From Lates calcarifer (lineage: Eukaryota > Chordata > Actinopteri > Centropomidae): a stretch of 64,000 nucleotides of DNA. The first letter of the stretch is position 1, and each line of letters begins with the position of its first letter. Under the pieces are notes generated by a model. It searched no databases. It was not told where the DNA came from and saw nothing but the letters and a program-made list of their open reading frames with translations. This document shows, one piece after another, positions 12,791 to 25,675 of this stretch. The translations under genes and the position numbers were made by a program. Where the stretch lies: the NCBI RefSeq assembly GCF_001640805.2, contig NC_066845.1, positions 21,020,307 to 21,084,306 on the forward strand, written 5' to 3'.

Positions 12791-15700
12791 TCAGTAGTAG
12801 GTGCACCAGTTGCTGTAATCGCTAGGCATCAGGCCACCTGTGATGAGCAGGATCAGGTCCACAAACCACCAGATCCCCAGGCCCCCCAGGGTGAGCAGCT
12901 TCCCAACAGCAGTGCCGGTGTGGCCCAGGCAGAAACGATCAACCCCGAAACAACCCAGGAAGAAGGAGTACAGCAGTGTGGTGATGAAATAGTGTCCAGT
13001 GTATCTGCGAAAAACCAACAAAATAAACATTTAAGACATTTAAGGCTATTTAAAGTCAGCTGAAAAGAATTATGAGCAATTGTACAATTAAAATAAATCA
13101 TGAATGTTAAATGTTATGTTTATTTTAAATACCATTTAATACACTGAGCCTCAATCATTTGTATAATTTTTGAACCTGCAAATGTTCAGTGTAAAAAGTG
13201 TAAAAATTGCCATGTGACAAAACAAATATCCCCATATTTACACAAAATAATGGAAACACAAATATAATGATTAAACACAATACAAGATCTTAAAAGAAGC
13301 TAGTGCAGAACACTTCACAAAGATATTGCCTGAAGAGAAAATGAACTTTAAATGCTTCACAAAGGCAGCATTTATCCAAGTGCTGGATTGCAGTAGTGCC
13401 TCTGTACAGATGCTGCTTTGACTGTGTCCAGCAGCTGCACATCTCTGATCTCTATGCAGTTACTACAGAGATTAACCTCATGTGCTGGTGAATACAGAGA
13501 TACACTGAGTGAAGATAGTGTGCTGAGAAAAAAAAGGCAAGTAAGTGGTGGTTCTATACATTTGTAAACACTGCCCTCTAGTGGTAATCATGATACCTCA
13601 GATTTTTACCAGAGTGGACTGGATCAATCAGAGATACTGCATATTTTTGAACGTCTTAGCAGCTGGAAAATTACACAGCTATGGTGTGTATTGTATGTGT
13701 AACGAGCAATGGATGTCTTTTTGACTTAAATTTGTCAGCCTCTCTATAAAGAAAAACAATTTTGTTAATTTTTGTACTGTGACTTCAGTACTCATGTCCC
13801 ATTCTTATCTACTTTATATATATTTTATTTAGTCTCTGTTGCTGTCATCACCAAATGCCCATGCATTTCAACAAATTTAATCAAACTAATAGCACAGATG
13901 TATTGTTATCAGGTTGAGCCTCTAGAGATGCATCGTCTCATTTCAACAGGGTCCATATCATTACATGGAGTGTATACAGCTGTAACAGTACTGACAGTTT
14001 GCATCCATGCTAGCAGCTCTGTGAACCTAAACTCAGGCACAGTGGTGCTTTGAGCTAAATACTAATCATAATCACAAAGACAACTTTAACGTGCTAGGTT
14101 CTAGTAAGTATATCACTTACTATGTTTAGTTTATACTGGCAGCATTTGCATTGGCAATAAACAGTGCTGTTGAGGCTGATGGAAATGTCATTACTTTTGC
14201 AGGTTTTTAGTCATGAAAGTGTAAACAAGTTAGAATTTTTAGTTGTCAGGGTTACTAGTTATCCAAAAAATACAGTAGTTGTTGGGATATCACACTAAAA
14301 GCCCAATATTGGCACTTGAGAACAAATCAGGGGATCACTAAAGCCAGAAGGATTCAGACTCTGGGGACCATGAATGTCTGTGCAAATTTTAATGGGAATC
14401 CATCAAATATTGTTGAGATTTCAGTTTGGACTAAGGTAGCAGACTGGCAGGCAGAACAACATTACTATTCCTGGCACCACACCACCATGGCTAATTAAAA
14501 CTACTTCAAATAATTTAGGTGGTTAAAACAAATGCATTTGAAAATGAGCAGGAGCTAAGCAAAATAAATCTATGTGAGCTTTCCTGACATTACAAGAAAT
14601 CAATGTCTGGGCCTAAAAAGAATGTACAGACCTTGGCTTATATTTCATGAGCCAGCTGGTGATAATAAAGACCCACCACTAAGTTCTGAGTATGTAAACT
14701 AGAATCCCAGATAACACAACTCTATGCCCTTTCTGGCATTAAAATCATACATCAACCTCTATATAACCTACAAGCTCTATATAGTATCTATCACTTGGTA
14801 AATACTGCATGACAGATTTACTAAGCAACCCTTTTTCAATAAATTCAATTTTGGAATTATTTTCCACATTAAAGAACATTTTTCTGATGGCTCTGACAGA
14901 AAAATAGCCACAAAACCCCTCTTTGGTCTGAATTAGTTGTTTCACCAACTGACAGAATTAATGTTAGCTAGCTAGAGCTGTGTAAATTTGTCACAATCAG
15001 TGACAACCAGCTCAGAAAGAGGAGAAGGTTGGTGAATGGTTAGGATTGTAATCAAGTGTATCTAATATTTTGTTTACCCCATTTATATTGATGAAACAAG
15101 GTGTAGCATAAGCCTCCAAAATGACCATAAAACTAAAATGGCCCCTCTTTCAAAATGTCTCAACAGACCTTTGAAATTTTATGAAGGTATGATTTATTGC
15201 TGCTCTAGTTTAAGTTGGGTATTTTTATGTAGACACAGAAGTAAATTTCAGTGGGAGCAGTGACTGATGATTATAATAAACCACACAGGGAAAAATGTTC
15301 TTGTCTTTTTCACACTCAGCAAAATCATTGCAGCTGTTTCAATATGTTCTTCTGTCTCATGTAAAACTGAATTCTAATACAATGTGATTGATTTTGTCTG
15401 TAAAAACAACTGGTATAAAATCCATTATTACAACATCCACTACTCCATATATACACTAATCGATGATTAATGACCTATTTATTAATGATGCTGGTAAAGG
15501 GTAAATGATAATGAATAAAAATTAGTTGTTTATTCATTTTCTGTTGGTCAAACAGAGACAGGGTGAGTTTGCTTTGGCAGAATGAACCAACCTTTGTCTC
15601 TGTACTTCTCCATGTTTCAACTGTAATTTTTTCCCCTATTTTTTCCAGAGCCGTTTCACCTACTAGATGTCTGGACATGTGGCTCTCAGCATCATAACAT

Positions 15701-17049
15701 GTGCATAACATAACTAGAATTATTTTTCCTGACATTGACAAAGCAAAAATAATCTCTAGACTATTTTGGATTTTCATACAAGATTACACTATGGCACAGA
15801 CTCTTTACAGTGTCATAAAGCAGTAGAGCCAGAAAATTTGGAGGGGACAAAAAAAGCTGAGATTTTGCCTGAACAGTGCACTAAAACGTCAGCTGATTTA
15901 AGGGTCATGATCCAAGTGTGTCTTGATAAGTATTACTGTAACTATTACATGAAGTACATGAAATTTGATGTGACAGTTTTGGCAAACAGATTTATGCAGC
16001 TGTGTGTCCAGGATGTTATCCCTTACTTGATGCAGGGTACGTTTCCTCTGAGGAATTCTCTGGATCCGGCACACTCTATATCATCAAGTGCAGTGCACAC
16101 AACAGGGGTGTGATTCACTTCTTTCTGAGTCTGGCCACCCCACTAAAAATAAAAACAGTGACGTAAGTACTGCGTAATTACACAACATGATAACTGCTTC
16201 AAAAACAACACTTACCCCAACACAACCATGGCCCATCTCAAGATAGGCACTGTAGTTGCCTGCATGATCCACAGGGTCTTGACAATAGATGAACTCCTCC
16301 GGTCTAAATCATGGATTGAATGTATAGAAAAGATAGAGTGTGAGGAATGTAGTATGGCAGTCACTGCCAGGGAAAGTACTGATGCAGAGAGATAGATTTC
16401 CGGTAAGCAGAGAGCATACACCAAACTTCATTCGTAATATCTGACAGTTACTAAGCCCCTGAATTATTCACCAAAATGCAGACCAGGCAGAACATGAGTT
16501 ATAGCTAAGTGTTTATTATTACGAACTGAGTTCGACATACGGGATATTATTTTAATACTTATTTAACAGACTGGTCCGTTCGTAGCCCCTTATATTCTAG
16601 GGAAGAGAAATATATAATTATAGGAATTGTTAGATGTTTCGCTGATTTGAGTGATGGATTACTGAAGTGCAGGGGAGCAAGATTTGCCAGATTTCTGAAG
16701 AGAGTTTGCTATGTCAGTCTCACAACAGCATAAGCTAACAGTAACATGCTAACGATAGTACTCTAACAAGACTGCTGTACGTTACTCACAGATAGCTACA
16801 GAGGACGACCGGTGACGGGGGTCTGTACTCTAATCCCTCTGTGTCATTCGATGTTTCATATTTCACAATTTCTGGCGGCTGCTCGCTGAATGGGAATGCG
16901 GTAGCTCCCTGACCAGGAGAAGCAGCCGGAGTCTCCGTTGTCGACGAGTTTTGCGAGTGAATTCCTTCCAGACATTGTAATAATATCACCGTCACCAGCA
17001 GCAGGAACTGTCCGCACAACAGAATATAGCTCACTGAAATCATTGCCAT
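12791..17049 (-). CDS. tm2d2: TM2 domain-containing protein 2
   Basis: Small membrane protein of the TM2D family (relatives of Drosophila almondex). Coding exons in transcript order: 17049-16790, 16303-16216, 16142-16027, 13004-12791; all GT-AG and in phase, 225 aa. The start is the ATG at 17049 because an in-frame TAA lies just upstream; a second ATG follows at 17043. The N-terminus is a signal peptide ([12 protein letters not shown]). Exons 2-3 encode a cysteine-rich luminal part ([26 protein letters not shown]). Exon 4 is the TM2 domain with the conserved [11 protein letters not shown] turn between two membrane helices and the usual end NWCTYY. Length is close to the mammalian protein (about 214 aa). 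Functional role in vertebrates is poorly defined; family genetics link TM2D proteins to Notch signalling. It converges on the HtrA gene. Confidence 0.95.
13571..13584 (-). promoter_or_regulatory. candidate CTCF site
   Basis: On the minus strand this reads CCACTAGAGGGCAG, matching all 14 positions of the CTCF core consensus CCASYAGRKGGCRS. It lies in the last intron of tm2d2. Occupancy cannot be told from sequence. Confidence 0.45.
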
Positions 17050-17250
17050 CCTCAAAATACGACATTAATCATGAAAAAGCCATTCATGGTGAACGGCGAC
17101 ATTTAAAGACGACGGTTTGTTTGGGCCTTGGTCACCGTCTCGTGATTATGACGACATAAGAAAGCGCCTGAAGTGAAACCATACAAAGTCTGTGGTTGAA
17201 ACCAAACCATGGATGTGTTATTGTACCTCTCCGGGACGGGGGACTAGAAT
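16780..17250 (-). promoter_or_regulatory. tm2d2 first exon and promoter region
   Basis: CG dinucleotides (CGACGAG, GGACGACCGG, CCGGGACGGGGG) are denser here than in neighbouring sequence, as expected of a vertebrate CpG-type promoter. No TATA box is placed with confidence. Confidence 0.4.
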
Positions 17251-18709
17251 AGAAGTAGATATAAACAGCTGCAGTCAAGACCAACAGTCTGCAACAGCTC
17301 TCACAGTCTCTAAGAAGTCTCCAAAACACTCTCAGCCTCTCTGATCCGATCCTGGTTTGACAAAATGTTGTCACACAAAATGAACTTGTACACAGTGTCC
17401 AGTTATCACGGGGTACACCATTAGTTTATTATTTAGGTGGTCTGATGTCAGCGCCTTTGTGGTTTAATCTCCACATTACTCAGTTTTAAAATCAAGAACC
17501 TAGAATTCTCAAGTACAGCAGCCATCATATCAGTCTGTTGCATATAAATCGGCTTCTGAACCTGTCCCTCTCAAACTAAAGACATGGGGAAAAAGCAGAA
17601 ATAAAGGACAATAGTTTTATTATTTATATATTCAATATTTAAACTGTCAGAGATTGACATGACATTTCATTTCAAGACTCTTCATATCCCATTTGTTGAC
17701 ATAAGTTTTGTATTGTTTCAAGATAGGCCCACATCAAGAATTAGACCAGTATTCACATTGTAGACTAGAATTATTCTAGATTGCTTGCAGTTCATGAGAA
17801 TTATTTTCAATATTTAAGTAGAATGATAAAACCCACCATTGACCACACAACATTTATACTGTTAATAGGATTGTTTGATATGAGCATGCACAGAATTGAT
17901 CATTATCAACCCAAGTGAATCATAATGGAGTTGGACTGAAATTACTGCAATGCAGAAAAGAGAGAAGACGTCAGAGACTTTGGAGGAGACCATTGAACCA
18001 GTTGAGGTAGGAGGAGAATTAGAGTGACAACTGAGGTAAGAGGAAATATGATGTTACTAAGCAGACCAATCACAGTTGTTACAGCCTGTGTTGCCGCAGG
18101 GAGGTGTTGTGATTTCATTGGTCGGACTTTGCTTTATGAAAGTTTATTGTGTTAACAGAATAAATGTTGTATCATCAATGGTGACTTTTATCAGTCATAG
18201 AATAAATTCAGCTTATAATGCAGTTTTTAGTACAGGTCTCAGTCTACAGTCTCATAAAATGCTTAAGGTCAGTGATGAACATTAGTTATTTATTTGTGAA
18301 GTAGTCTGTTCAGACAAAATACAAAGTTCTGAGCCACATACTTGAGTTAAGTTAAGTTGGCCATTGTAACTGTATGGATAAAGGTCTTCTAACCTTTACA
18401 AAGCAGTTATTGTAATTCACACCATCATCTTTCCTAAACCTAACCTCTGGAGGACTTGTTGCAACCAAGGTCACTACTGAATCTAACTGCCAGTCCCTAA
18501 TAAACAGGCCCCATCTTTAGGGTCTGCAAGCAGTTTAGATTGGCGATCAAGCCCACAGGGGCCCAAGTGGGCCAGCCTCCTGTTATCAGGGTCTGGGAAT
18601 GACCCAAAGCTGGATCATATATTAGTCACAATAAACAAAAATAAACACAAATCACAATAAGCAAAACAGTGGTATTGCTGACCTGCTTCACTGCCAGTGG
18701 CCTGGGGTG

Positions 18710-18781
18710 TAGTAGTAGTACTATAAGTAGTGGTAGTAGTATTATTAGCAGTAGTACTACTAGTAGTAGTATTAGTAGTAG
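18710..18781. repeat. (TAG)n microsatellite
   Basis: Imperfect trinucleotide array of TAG/TAC units, followed by a short CATACA/CACA tract. Confidence 0.9.
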
Positions 18782-19199
18782 ACATACATACACAAACATA
18801 CACATACACACACTTGCATTCATCTATGTCAAATTAACACAACATCCAACATCCTACATCCCCTTGTTCTTTGACACAGTGTCTGTGATGCTCCTGTAAT
18901 CATTACTTTGTTTTCCTTGTGTTATCCTATCAACATCTTTTGTCTTGCAATTTTAAAAATGACCTCTAAATCACACATAAATTCATGGCTACATCACAGG
19001 ATATTTCAGATATCAACAAATTGAATGCAGCTGCCAGCGAAGATGATCATGGTTAGTGACTGAATGACACAGGGCAGAACATGAAAGAACTTTAATTCAA
19101 AAGCCAAACACAGAGGAGTTATACAAATCTGTTTTAATAGGTTTAATCATATTTTATGTTTGTGTAATATTGTTACAAGTTGTTTACAAGTCAATATTT

Positions 19200-19370
19200 T
19201 GCACTGCTGACTCAAAGGTTGAAGGTTTGATTCTCATGTCCTCCTGTTCACATGTCCAACAGTTCTTGAACAAGACTCTGAACAATGAACAGTTCTTCCT
19301 GGTGTATTACACTGGGAAAAAATGCAATGGGCTTTGGTGAATGAATGTAATATGTAACAACATTAGCCCT
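19200..19370 (+). mobile_element. decayed tRNA-derived SINE
   Basis: GTTGAAGGTTTGATTCTCAT resembles a pol III B box context (GGTTCGATTCC), followed by CATGTCCAACAGTTCTTGAACAAGACTCTGAAC, a body typical of fish SINEs (LTTGAGCAAGAC-type), and a tail ending GGTGAATGAATGTAA. Broken and old. Confidence 0.55.
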
Positions 19371-20409
19371 TTAAAGACCCTGAAGACTTTCAGACATCAG
19401 TTTCTTACTCTGAGTGATGTGGTCGTACACGAGAACAGTATTTTCAGTCAGTTTAGATTATTTCACAACAGATTTCTGTTTTTTTTTTTTTTTTTTTTTT
19501 TTTTATCTGAGCTCCTTGGCTCAGTTGGAAAAACGTCACATGCTTCTTTACACATACCATGACTCAGCAACATTTGAATTGAAATGTAATGACACTGGGT
19601 TGGTTGTTTGGTCACTGTCAATCAAGTTTGGTCAAAGCACATCCTCACAGTCCCGATGAAACAGATTATGAGCATTAAAACTCTTGATAAATGTACCTAA
19701 GAGATATTTTTTTCATTGAGATTTTTGTTTATTTTGTATTGAATGTTTAATACTATATAAAATACATAAGATTTGAGGCCAAGCTTTTAAGGCAAAACCA
19801 GGTACACAAAGAAACCTTAAGGATAAACATCTTTTTAATTAGTTATTGGATCAGTCTATTAGTCTTTGAGAAAAACTGACACAGTCTCATGGACAAATAC
19901 ATTGATGCATGCATGCATCCATGCATTGTTTAAATGCAAAGAAAGCTGATGTGTTTTGAGCTATTCAACTTGCCTTTGTGTGTGTAAACAGTACAAAAGC
20001 TGGCAAATAAGTTTTTGTAAAGTTTCACTGGAAATCTTCTAGTTCAGTTGTTTTGATTTTATATATATTGCATTATTTGTTTGATTCGCTCAGGCCTATT
20101 TATAAACAAACTAATTTGTGAATTATATTTTTCTGCGTTCAAAGGTAAGCAATCTCAGCATCCACATAATCAACCAAGCTGCACCTAACTTCAACTTAAT
20201 ATGTTATTTATAAACTAAGTTACATTTTGTTGAAATAATGTATTCAGTGAGATGCAGATGTATGAGACTTCATCAATGTTCAAGACAACTCAAAATTTTC
20301 ATTTTGAAATATGTCTGGTGTCACTCCTGTGACAGAACAGCCTTTCAGGTCTCTAGGTTGGAGTGGGTAAAGCACATGCAGGGACACAGTAACAGTAACT
20401 CCTCTCAAG

Positions 20410-23400
20410 TCAGAATTGTCTCCCTGTTTGTAACTCCTCTTCACTGCATTTTATCTCAGTTTCGCCCACTGAGTTCATCTGCTCTGTTTTGGGCAGCATT
20501 AGCAAATCAGGGATGAGATATTTCAATCCACCTCCACCCGCAGGAGGAACAGATGAAGATATGATCGGATAGGTGAAGTAGTCCTGGCTGTGGATGATCG
20601 GGTAGGCTCTGAAATCCACTTTGGACCGCGCTGAGAGGCTGGCATAGGGATAAAACAGAAAGCCTCCGAATTGTGAAAGGCCGATTAGATCCTGTTAACA
20701 AGAAGAAAATACACATAAAATATAATGAATAACAAATAACTCAGGTTAAATCACAAGTTCTGACCTGCTGAGAGAGCTTTTAATATGGATTTATGACAAT
20801 CACTATAATAAGCCTACACAACACTTCAGTGAAAACTTTTTTTTTAAATTCATCCTCATTAAAAAAAATCCTCTTTAAAAAACTGCTTAGATTTTAAAAA
20901 AGTGTAATAATATATAACTTCTTCTGTAATTGCATTACATTATTATGTTATAGTTTCTCCTCCTTGGCTAACTTTATAAACCTGTCATAGCTGTTCATTT
21001 GACACAGCTGCGCTTGCTTTCTACTACTAGAGGCATTTTCAAAAATATTGTCTATTTTTTTAACTTGTCTTTATTTCAAATGCAGACATAATAATAATAT
21101 ACACAGTAAGAATAATGTATGTGAGGCTGTTCTCACATTTTTACTCTTCAATTACACAAGAAGGACAAGGATGTTAACACCATTTTTCCTAGTACTGTAC
21201 TATGATTTACAGAAATACTTATGGCATAATCAATTTCTCCTTTCCTCCAGTTTTTCTTCCACTGTACCTACATGTAAGTATCAGTTACAAGCAGTCAGTA
21301 ATTTATTGGAACCTGATCCATACAACACAGTTACACTGTAAATTGCAGGCTGTGTTACCAATACTGTATGTCTTAACTGCATTTATTTGAGAGATGCAGT
21401 TAGTTTATAAATTAGTTAACAGTGAGATTAAATTAGCTCCACATAACATAACCAGTTACAACATTAAAATGCTTCTCGCACATTAAAGGATAGTTTCATA
21501 ATTTTTTTGAAACTATTTTTGAAATGATAGTCAGGTGCTCATGTGACCAGTCAAACAGTTTTAGTTTTTTTCTTCATGCTCATACACCCATTTAAAGGGC
21601 AAATCACTTTTGATTTAAGTGATGGGGGACAAAATCCACAGTCCTTTCTTTGTGCAAAAATATGTATGTTCCAGGGTTAATATGAGGCTTCAGCAGCAAC
21701 AAATCAAGTGAGCATTTTCCAACATTTTTTTTTTTTTTTGTACAAAATTTCCACTTACTTTGGAATGCATTTTTACACAGAATTATGACTGTGGATTTGG
21801 TCCCCTACTACTTATACTGGAAGCTCATTAAGAAAGAAGTTTTGAGCAACTTGTGCTCAACTTAAATATTTTAATTGTATACACTCATACTTCTGCTCCT
21901 CTACATATCCGTGGCAAATTTTGTACTTTTTACTGTTTACTAATTTCTACAACCAGTTACTTTGCAAATCAAAATAATGCATTAAAAACAACGAAGTGTT
22001 TATAAAGAAGTTAATAAAGAGTTAAGAGTTAGAATTACCGGTTTGGACCAGCTACAATAATGAAAATCCTGCGCACACATACATTAATGCTTCAGTCATA
22101 ATAATAATCAGATATTCCATCCAGCCATCCATTATCTATACCATTTATCCGTTAAGGGTTGCGGGGGGGGGGCTGGAGCCTAATAATCAGATATTGTAAT
22201 ACATAATAATAAATTGTTAGGTATAACACTAAAAGGCTGACCGGGGGTATGCCTTTGGATAATGAATAACTGAACTTTTGATATTTGAGGGTTACATTTT
22301 AGTGATATTACTTCTGTACTTCTGTACTTCAGTAAGACTCTGAATGCAGGACTCTTCAGCAGATTAAGGTGACTCGGTGAGCAAGAGATCTTGAGATTTG
22401 TCCAACTTGTAATGAAACATATGTGTCCTCTAAGTGATTACTGTATTTTAATGAGTGTTTCACTAGTTCATTAGTCCCCGGCTTACCTGTACCAGCGCAT
22501 GCTGCTGAAAGCTGATGGGAAATCCTGGAGTTCCTGGAGTTCTGACAGGTACTCCCAGGCACGGTCCACACGGCATTATTCTGTCCATGGTGGAACAGCT
22601 GTCCCAGGTGTTCACCTGTGCAGAGTGGAAAAGATTGTTGGGGACACTTGGATCCCACAGATGTGTGTTTAATTCCGGATAAGAACCACTGTGTATAAAA
22701 CTGCTGCGTAATTTGCACATTTGGTCTTTCTCTGAGTCTTGTGGCTCGGAACAACTCGCTCCTTCAGTTATTTTACTGCTGACATGACTTTGTCCAGGGT
22801 CCATTTCTCTCCCAGCTGGAGTCTGTACTGTCCTGTCTGTGATGACAACCATTGGCTTGAGTTTGGTCTGTGTTTGGGTTTTGTGTTCCACTTCTCCAGC
22901 ATTATCATCTTTGTCACTGTCACTTTCATGGGTGTCTTGAAAAGACAGATAAATGGAAATGTTAGTTTTTACGTTAGTTTGTAGACTCACAGAATGTTAC
23001 ACATTGGCAAAATGAGTATTATACATGTTGAAGAAGTGTCTGTGAAAAACAACAGTGTTTCCACACCTGAGGACTTGGGATTGTCTGAATATTGTGGAGA
23101 TGATTCTTTTTCAGGTTCAGGTTTCATGTCAATCAGTCGCATCTCTTTAGACTTTTGTGATGAATGTTGTAGTTTCCTGATATTACAAAAGAAGAAAGCA
23201 AAAGATATCATTTCTAAACAATTTGAGAAAAGATGATATGAAGATAACTGTATAACACAGGTTTTTACAGGCTCAGACGTTGAGTATTTTAAGTTCAATT
23301 AAATTCTCACTGAACAAATGTGTTATGTCATTTTAACACATTGCCTTAAAACTAGAAATTTTCATTTTAGTTAACATTTCAACAACTTTCCACTTCAGAA

Positions 23401-25675
23401 TGACAAGAATCTCCTCCATCCCAGTAGAATAACATCACTAAACTACCATTTCATCCACAGAGCCCTCTTCTGGAGTTTTTCTGGGCATTTGGGCATTTTT
23501 ATCTTTGAAGACACCTGTTAAACATCCATAGTGCTAGCGGAAAAAATAAGTGAACGTGAAGGTCTGGGCTGTGACGGGGCCATTCAAAAAGGTGGATTTT
23601 CTTTGTTTGAAGTCATTCTATAGTACGTTTACTTTGATGTTTAGTTTCATTGTCCCGCTGCATCACCCAACTTTCAGCTGGTGGACAGTATGATGCTCAC
23701 TCCATCATACTTCACCATTAGGATGATGTTTTCATGTAGATATGCAGTGCCCACAAAAATAGATTGTGTTTTTTCACAATTATAACTTAGATGCAGATCA
23801 GACCATATTTAAGACAAATTTACACATGAACACTGGGCTCACTTACTCATTCTTGCCACTGTACATAGTGAGGAGTGTTGTAAAGTAAAGTATAATTTAA
23901 GGTATTTGTGTTTTACTTCAGTACACGATTTTTTTATTTCTTTATTTATGTGGCAGCCATAATTAATAGAACTAATAGAGGACATGATGTGATTAACTTA
24001 CAGAATAAGAAATATATATTGTTAAAGATTTAACTGCAAAATATTACGAATACGTTTCTTTTACTTTTATACTTTAAGTATTAAAACTTGAATCATTTTG
24101 TATAATGATGCTGTAGGTGGAGCTGGTCACTGTTTTAAACAATGCGAATTCCATCGCTGTTAAGTAAACCTGGCTTTAAACTGTCACAACATATTGAAGT
24201 TTTTTTTTTTTAATTTTAATAATTACATGAATCAATAACTGAAGTGATTAACTCGCCTCTTTTCTCGTCTTCCGTTGCCCACGTCTCGGAATCCCTTCGC
24301 AAAGGGATTGTTGTCTATTTTCAGCTGTGTGATCTGAAAGTTGTTATAAAGAGGCAGAATTATTTTTATGTCACTGGATTACCTCTGACTGACACAGTGA
24401 AAAACTAAATCCCTGCTGTATGACATGAGCTTCTTCTTTTGTTTTGAAAGTTGAGCTCCTTTTTGAAATCGACGAACTGGAGTCTACATCGTTTCCAAAC
24501 AGATTTAAGAGGAAACAAAGCTCTTACCTTATCATTCTGATAAGCTGTTACTGCGATGAACTCTGTCACAGAAAAGATGTACGTCCTAAAGGTGCTGTAA
24601 GGCAGTTTGAGGATGTCATTCACCTTCACTATATGAAATCTCGGCTGGTATTTGTGCATGGAGTTGAGAATTGTCTGCAAATAAAAAAAATAAATAAATA
24701 AATCTTTTAAGTCCAGTTTTGAGAAAACATTTGGAAAAACTCATTTGATTCGATATAAATGAAAATGTTTATTAGGGCGCACTCAAAAGCGAAAAAATAG
24801 AATTAAAGGTTATGGCGAGGATATAGAAAGAACTAGAAAATATTACTTACATATGTATCACAGCAAATCTACCGTAATTAGATATTTGAGGAACACTGAA
24901 ACATTAGACATCACAAAAAGGCCATAAACATGTAACTGTGTGCCTTAAACAGGTTCCCTGCCAATGAACAAATCAATAAAATCCAAACTTACAAATCCAT
25001 GTTTGTCAGATATGTTGTTGGTCAGTTTCAGTTTGTGGAAGTTGACCACTTTAGACATCCACTGCTCGCCCGTGGCCGGACTGTCCGGGTGGATGTACAT
25101 GCGTTTGGGCATCTCCGGGTCCGCCTTCCCCGCCACCATCCAGCGGGAGTTATGAAACTTATACCTGCAGTCATCAGCCGCCACGATGTCCATCAGAAAA
25201 ATGTATTTGGCTTTTCTGTCCATCCCGGTGCACCTGGCCTTGAGCGGCGGAAACATGCGCCTGCGGGTGAAGAGACAACGGCGTGAAGCATGCATTCATG
25301 AAAACACAGTAAAACCTTCCGTCCATGCGTAATTATTAGACATTTACTGTACCTCCCAGATTTTGTAATGACCATTTCAGTGCCACATTTGTGGAACTGT
25401 TTCCAAAGGTCGCTTGCTTCTAAATAAACTTTAGGCTCATCATCTGCCATTTCCCCTCCCTCCAGAGGCCGACACAAAATCGCAGACTGCCCAGGCGGCG
25501 ACATGTGAATCATCGGATCCAAACTGGGATCTGCTGATCCTCCGGAGGATAAAGCCATGGCCGGCAACAGCGGGGGTCTGGTCAGGACAGTCCCGCGAAG
25601 GGGCGCATCTCCGACTCTTGCTGGAAAGGCTTGCGGTACCCCACCTGGGACGCACGGCTCCGAGAAGCTGCGCAT
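20410..25675 (-). CDS. T-box transcription factor, Tbx2/3 class, divergent
   Basis: Sequence-specific nuclear regulator. Coding exons in transcript order: 25675-25353, 25260-24993, 24674-24528, 24333-24257, 23176-23067, 22935-22487, 20691-20410; 551 aa. ATG at 25675 is the first in frame after an upstream TAA. The T domain, about residues 82-272, is of Tbx2/Tbx3 type: [76 protein letters not shown]. The 110 N-terminal residues do not look like Tbx2 or Tbx3. The C-terminus is short and mostly novel, but QQHALVQ followed by [13 protein letters not shown] matches the Tbx2/3 segment near SPFG-LFPYPY. Intron 4 needs a GC donor at 24256-24255. Intron 4 carries a Tc1 relic and intron 6 a 64 bp repeat. 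It could be a teleost-retained Tbx2/3 duplicate; I give no symbol because the paralogue is uncertain. Confidence 0.9.
22117..22180 (+). mobile_element. 64 bp short dispersed repeat with 15 bp target duplication
   Basis: Same family as 1452-1509 (CATCCATTATCTATACC, TTATCCGTTAAGGGTTGCG, GGCTGGAGCC). It is flanked by perfect direct repeats TAATAATCAGATATT at 22102-22116 and 22181-22195, which mark a clean insertion. It lies in intron 6 of the T-box gene. Confidence 0.75.
23540..23760 (-). mobile_element. Tc1-like transposase relic
   Basis: Minus-strand reading gives [16 protein letters not shown], a stop, then [15 protein letters not shown], which line up with the conserved WVMQQDNDPKH and WP-SPDLNPIE blocks of Tc1 transposases. 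Interrupted by a stop and truncated on both sides. Lies in intron 4 of the T-box gene, same strand as the host. Confidence 0.7.

Larger units (their letters stand above)
17250..20409. other. intergenic between tm2d2 (leftward) and the T-box 3' end
   Basis: Holds a (TAG)n microsatellite, a decayed tRNA-type SINE and a long T run at about 19480-19504. No coding sequence is supported; open frames at 19341-19659 come from the T run. Confidence 0.5.

Noticed and set aside
18615..18823. Ser/Thr/Leu-rich frames
   Set aside because: They arise from the TAG microsatellite.
22356..22754. 132-codon minus-strand frame
   Set aside because: Out-of-frame shadow of T-box exon 6, whose frame is fixed by both splice junctions.
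24252..24257. GT donor GTTAAT for T-box exon 4
   Set aside because: It would put exon 5 into a frame with a stop after nine codons and breaks the conserved REKRK junction.
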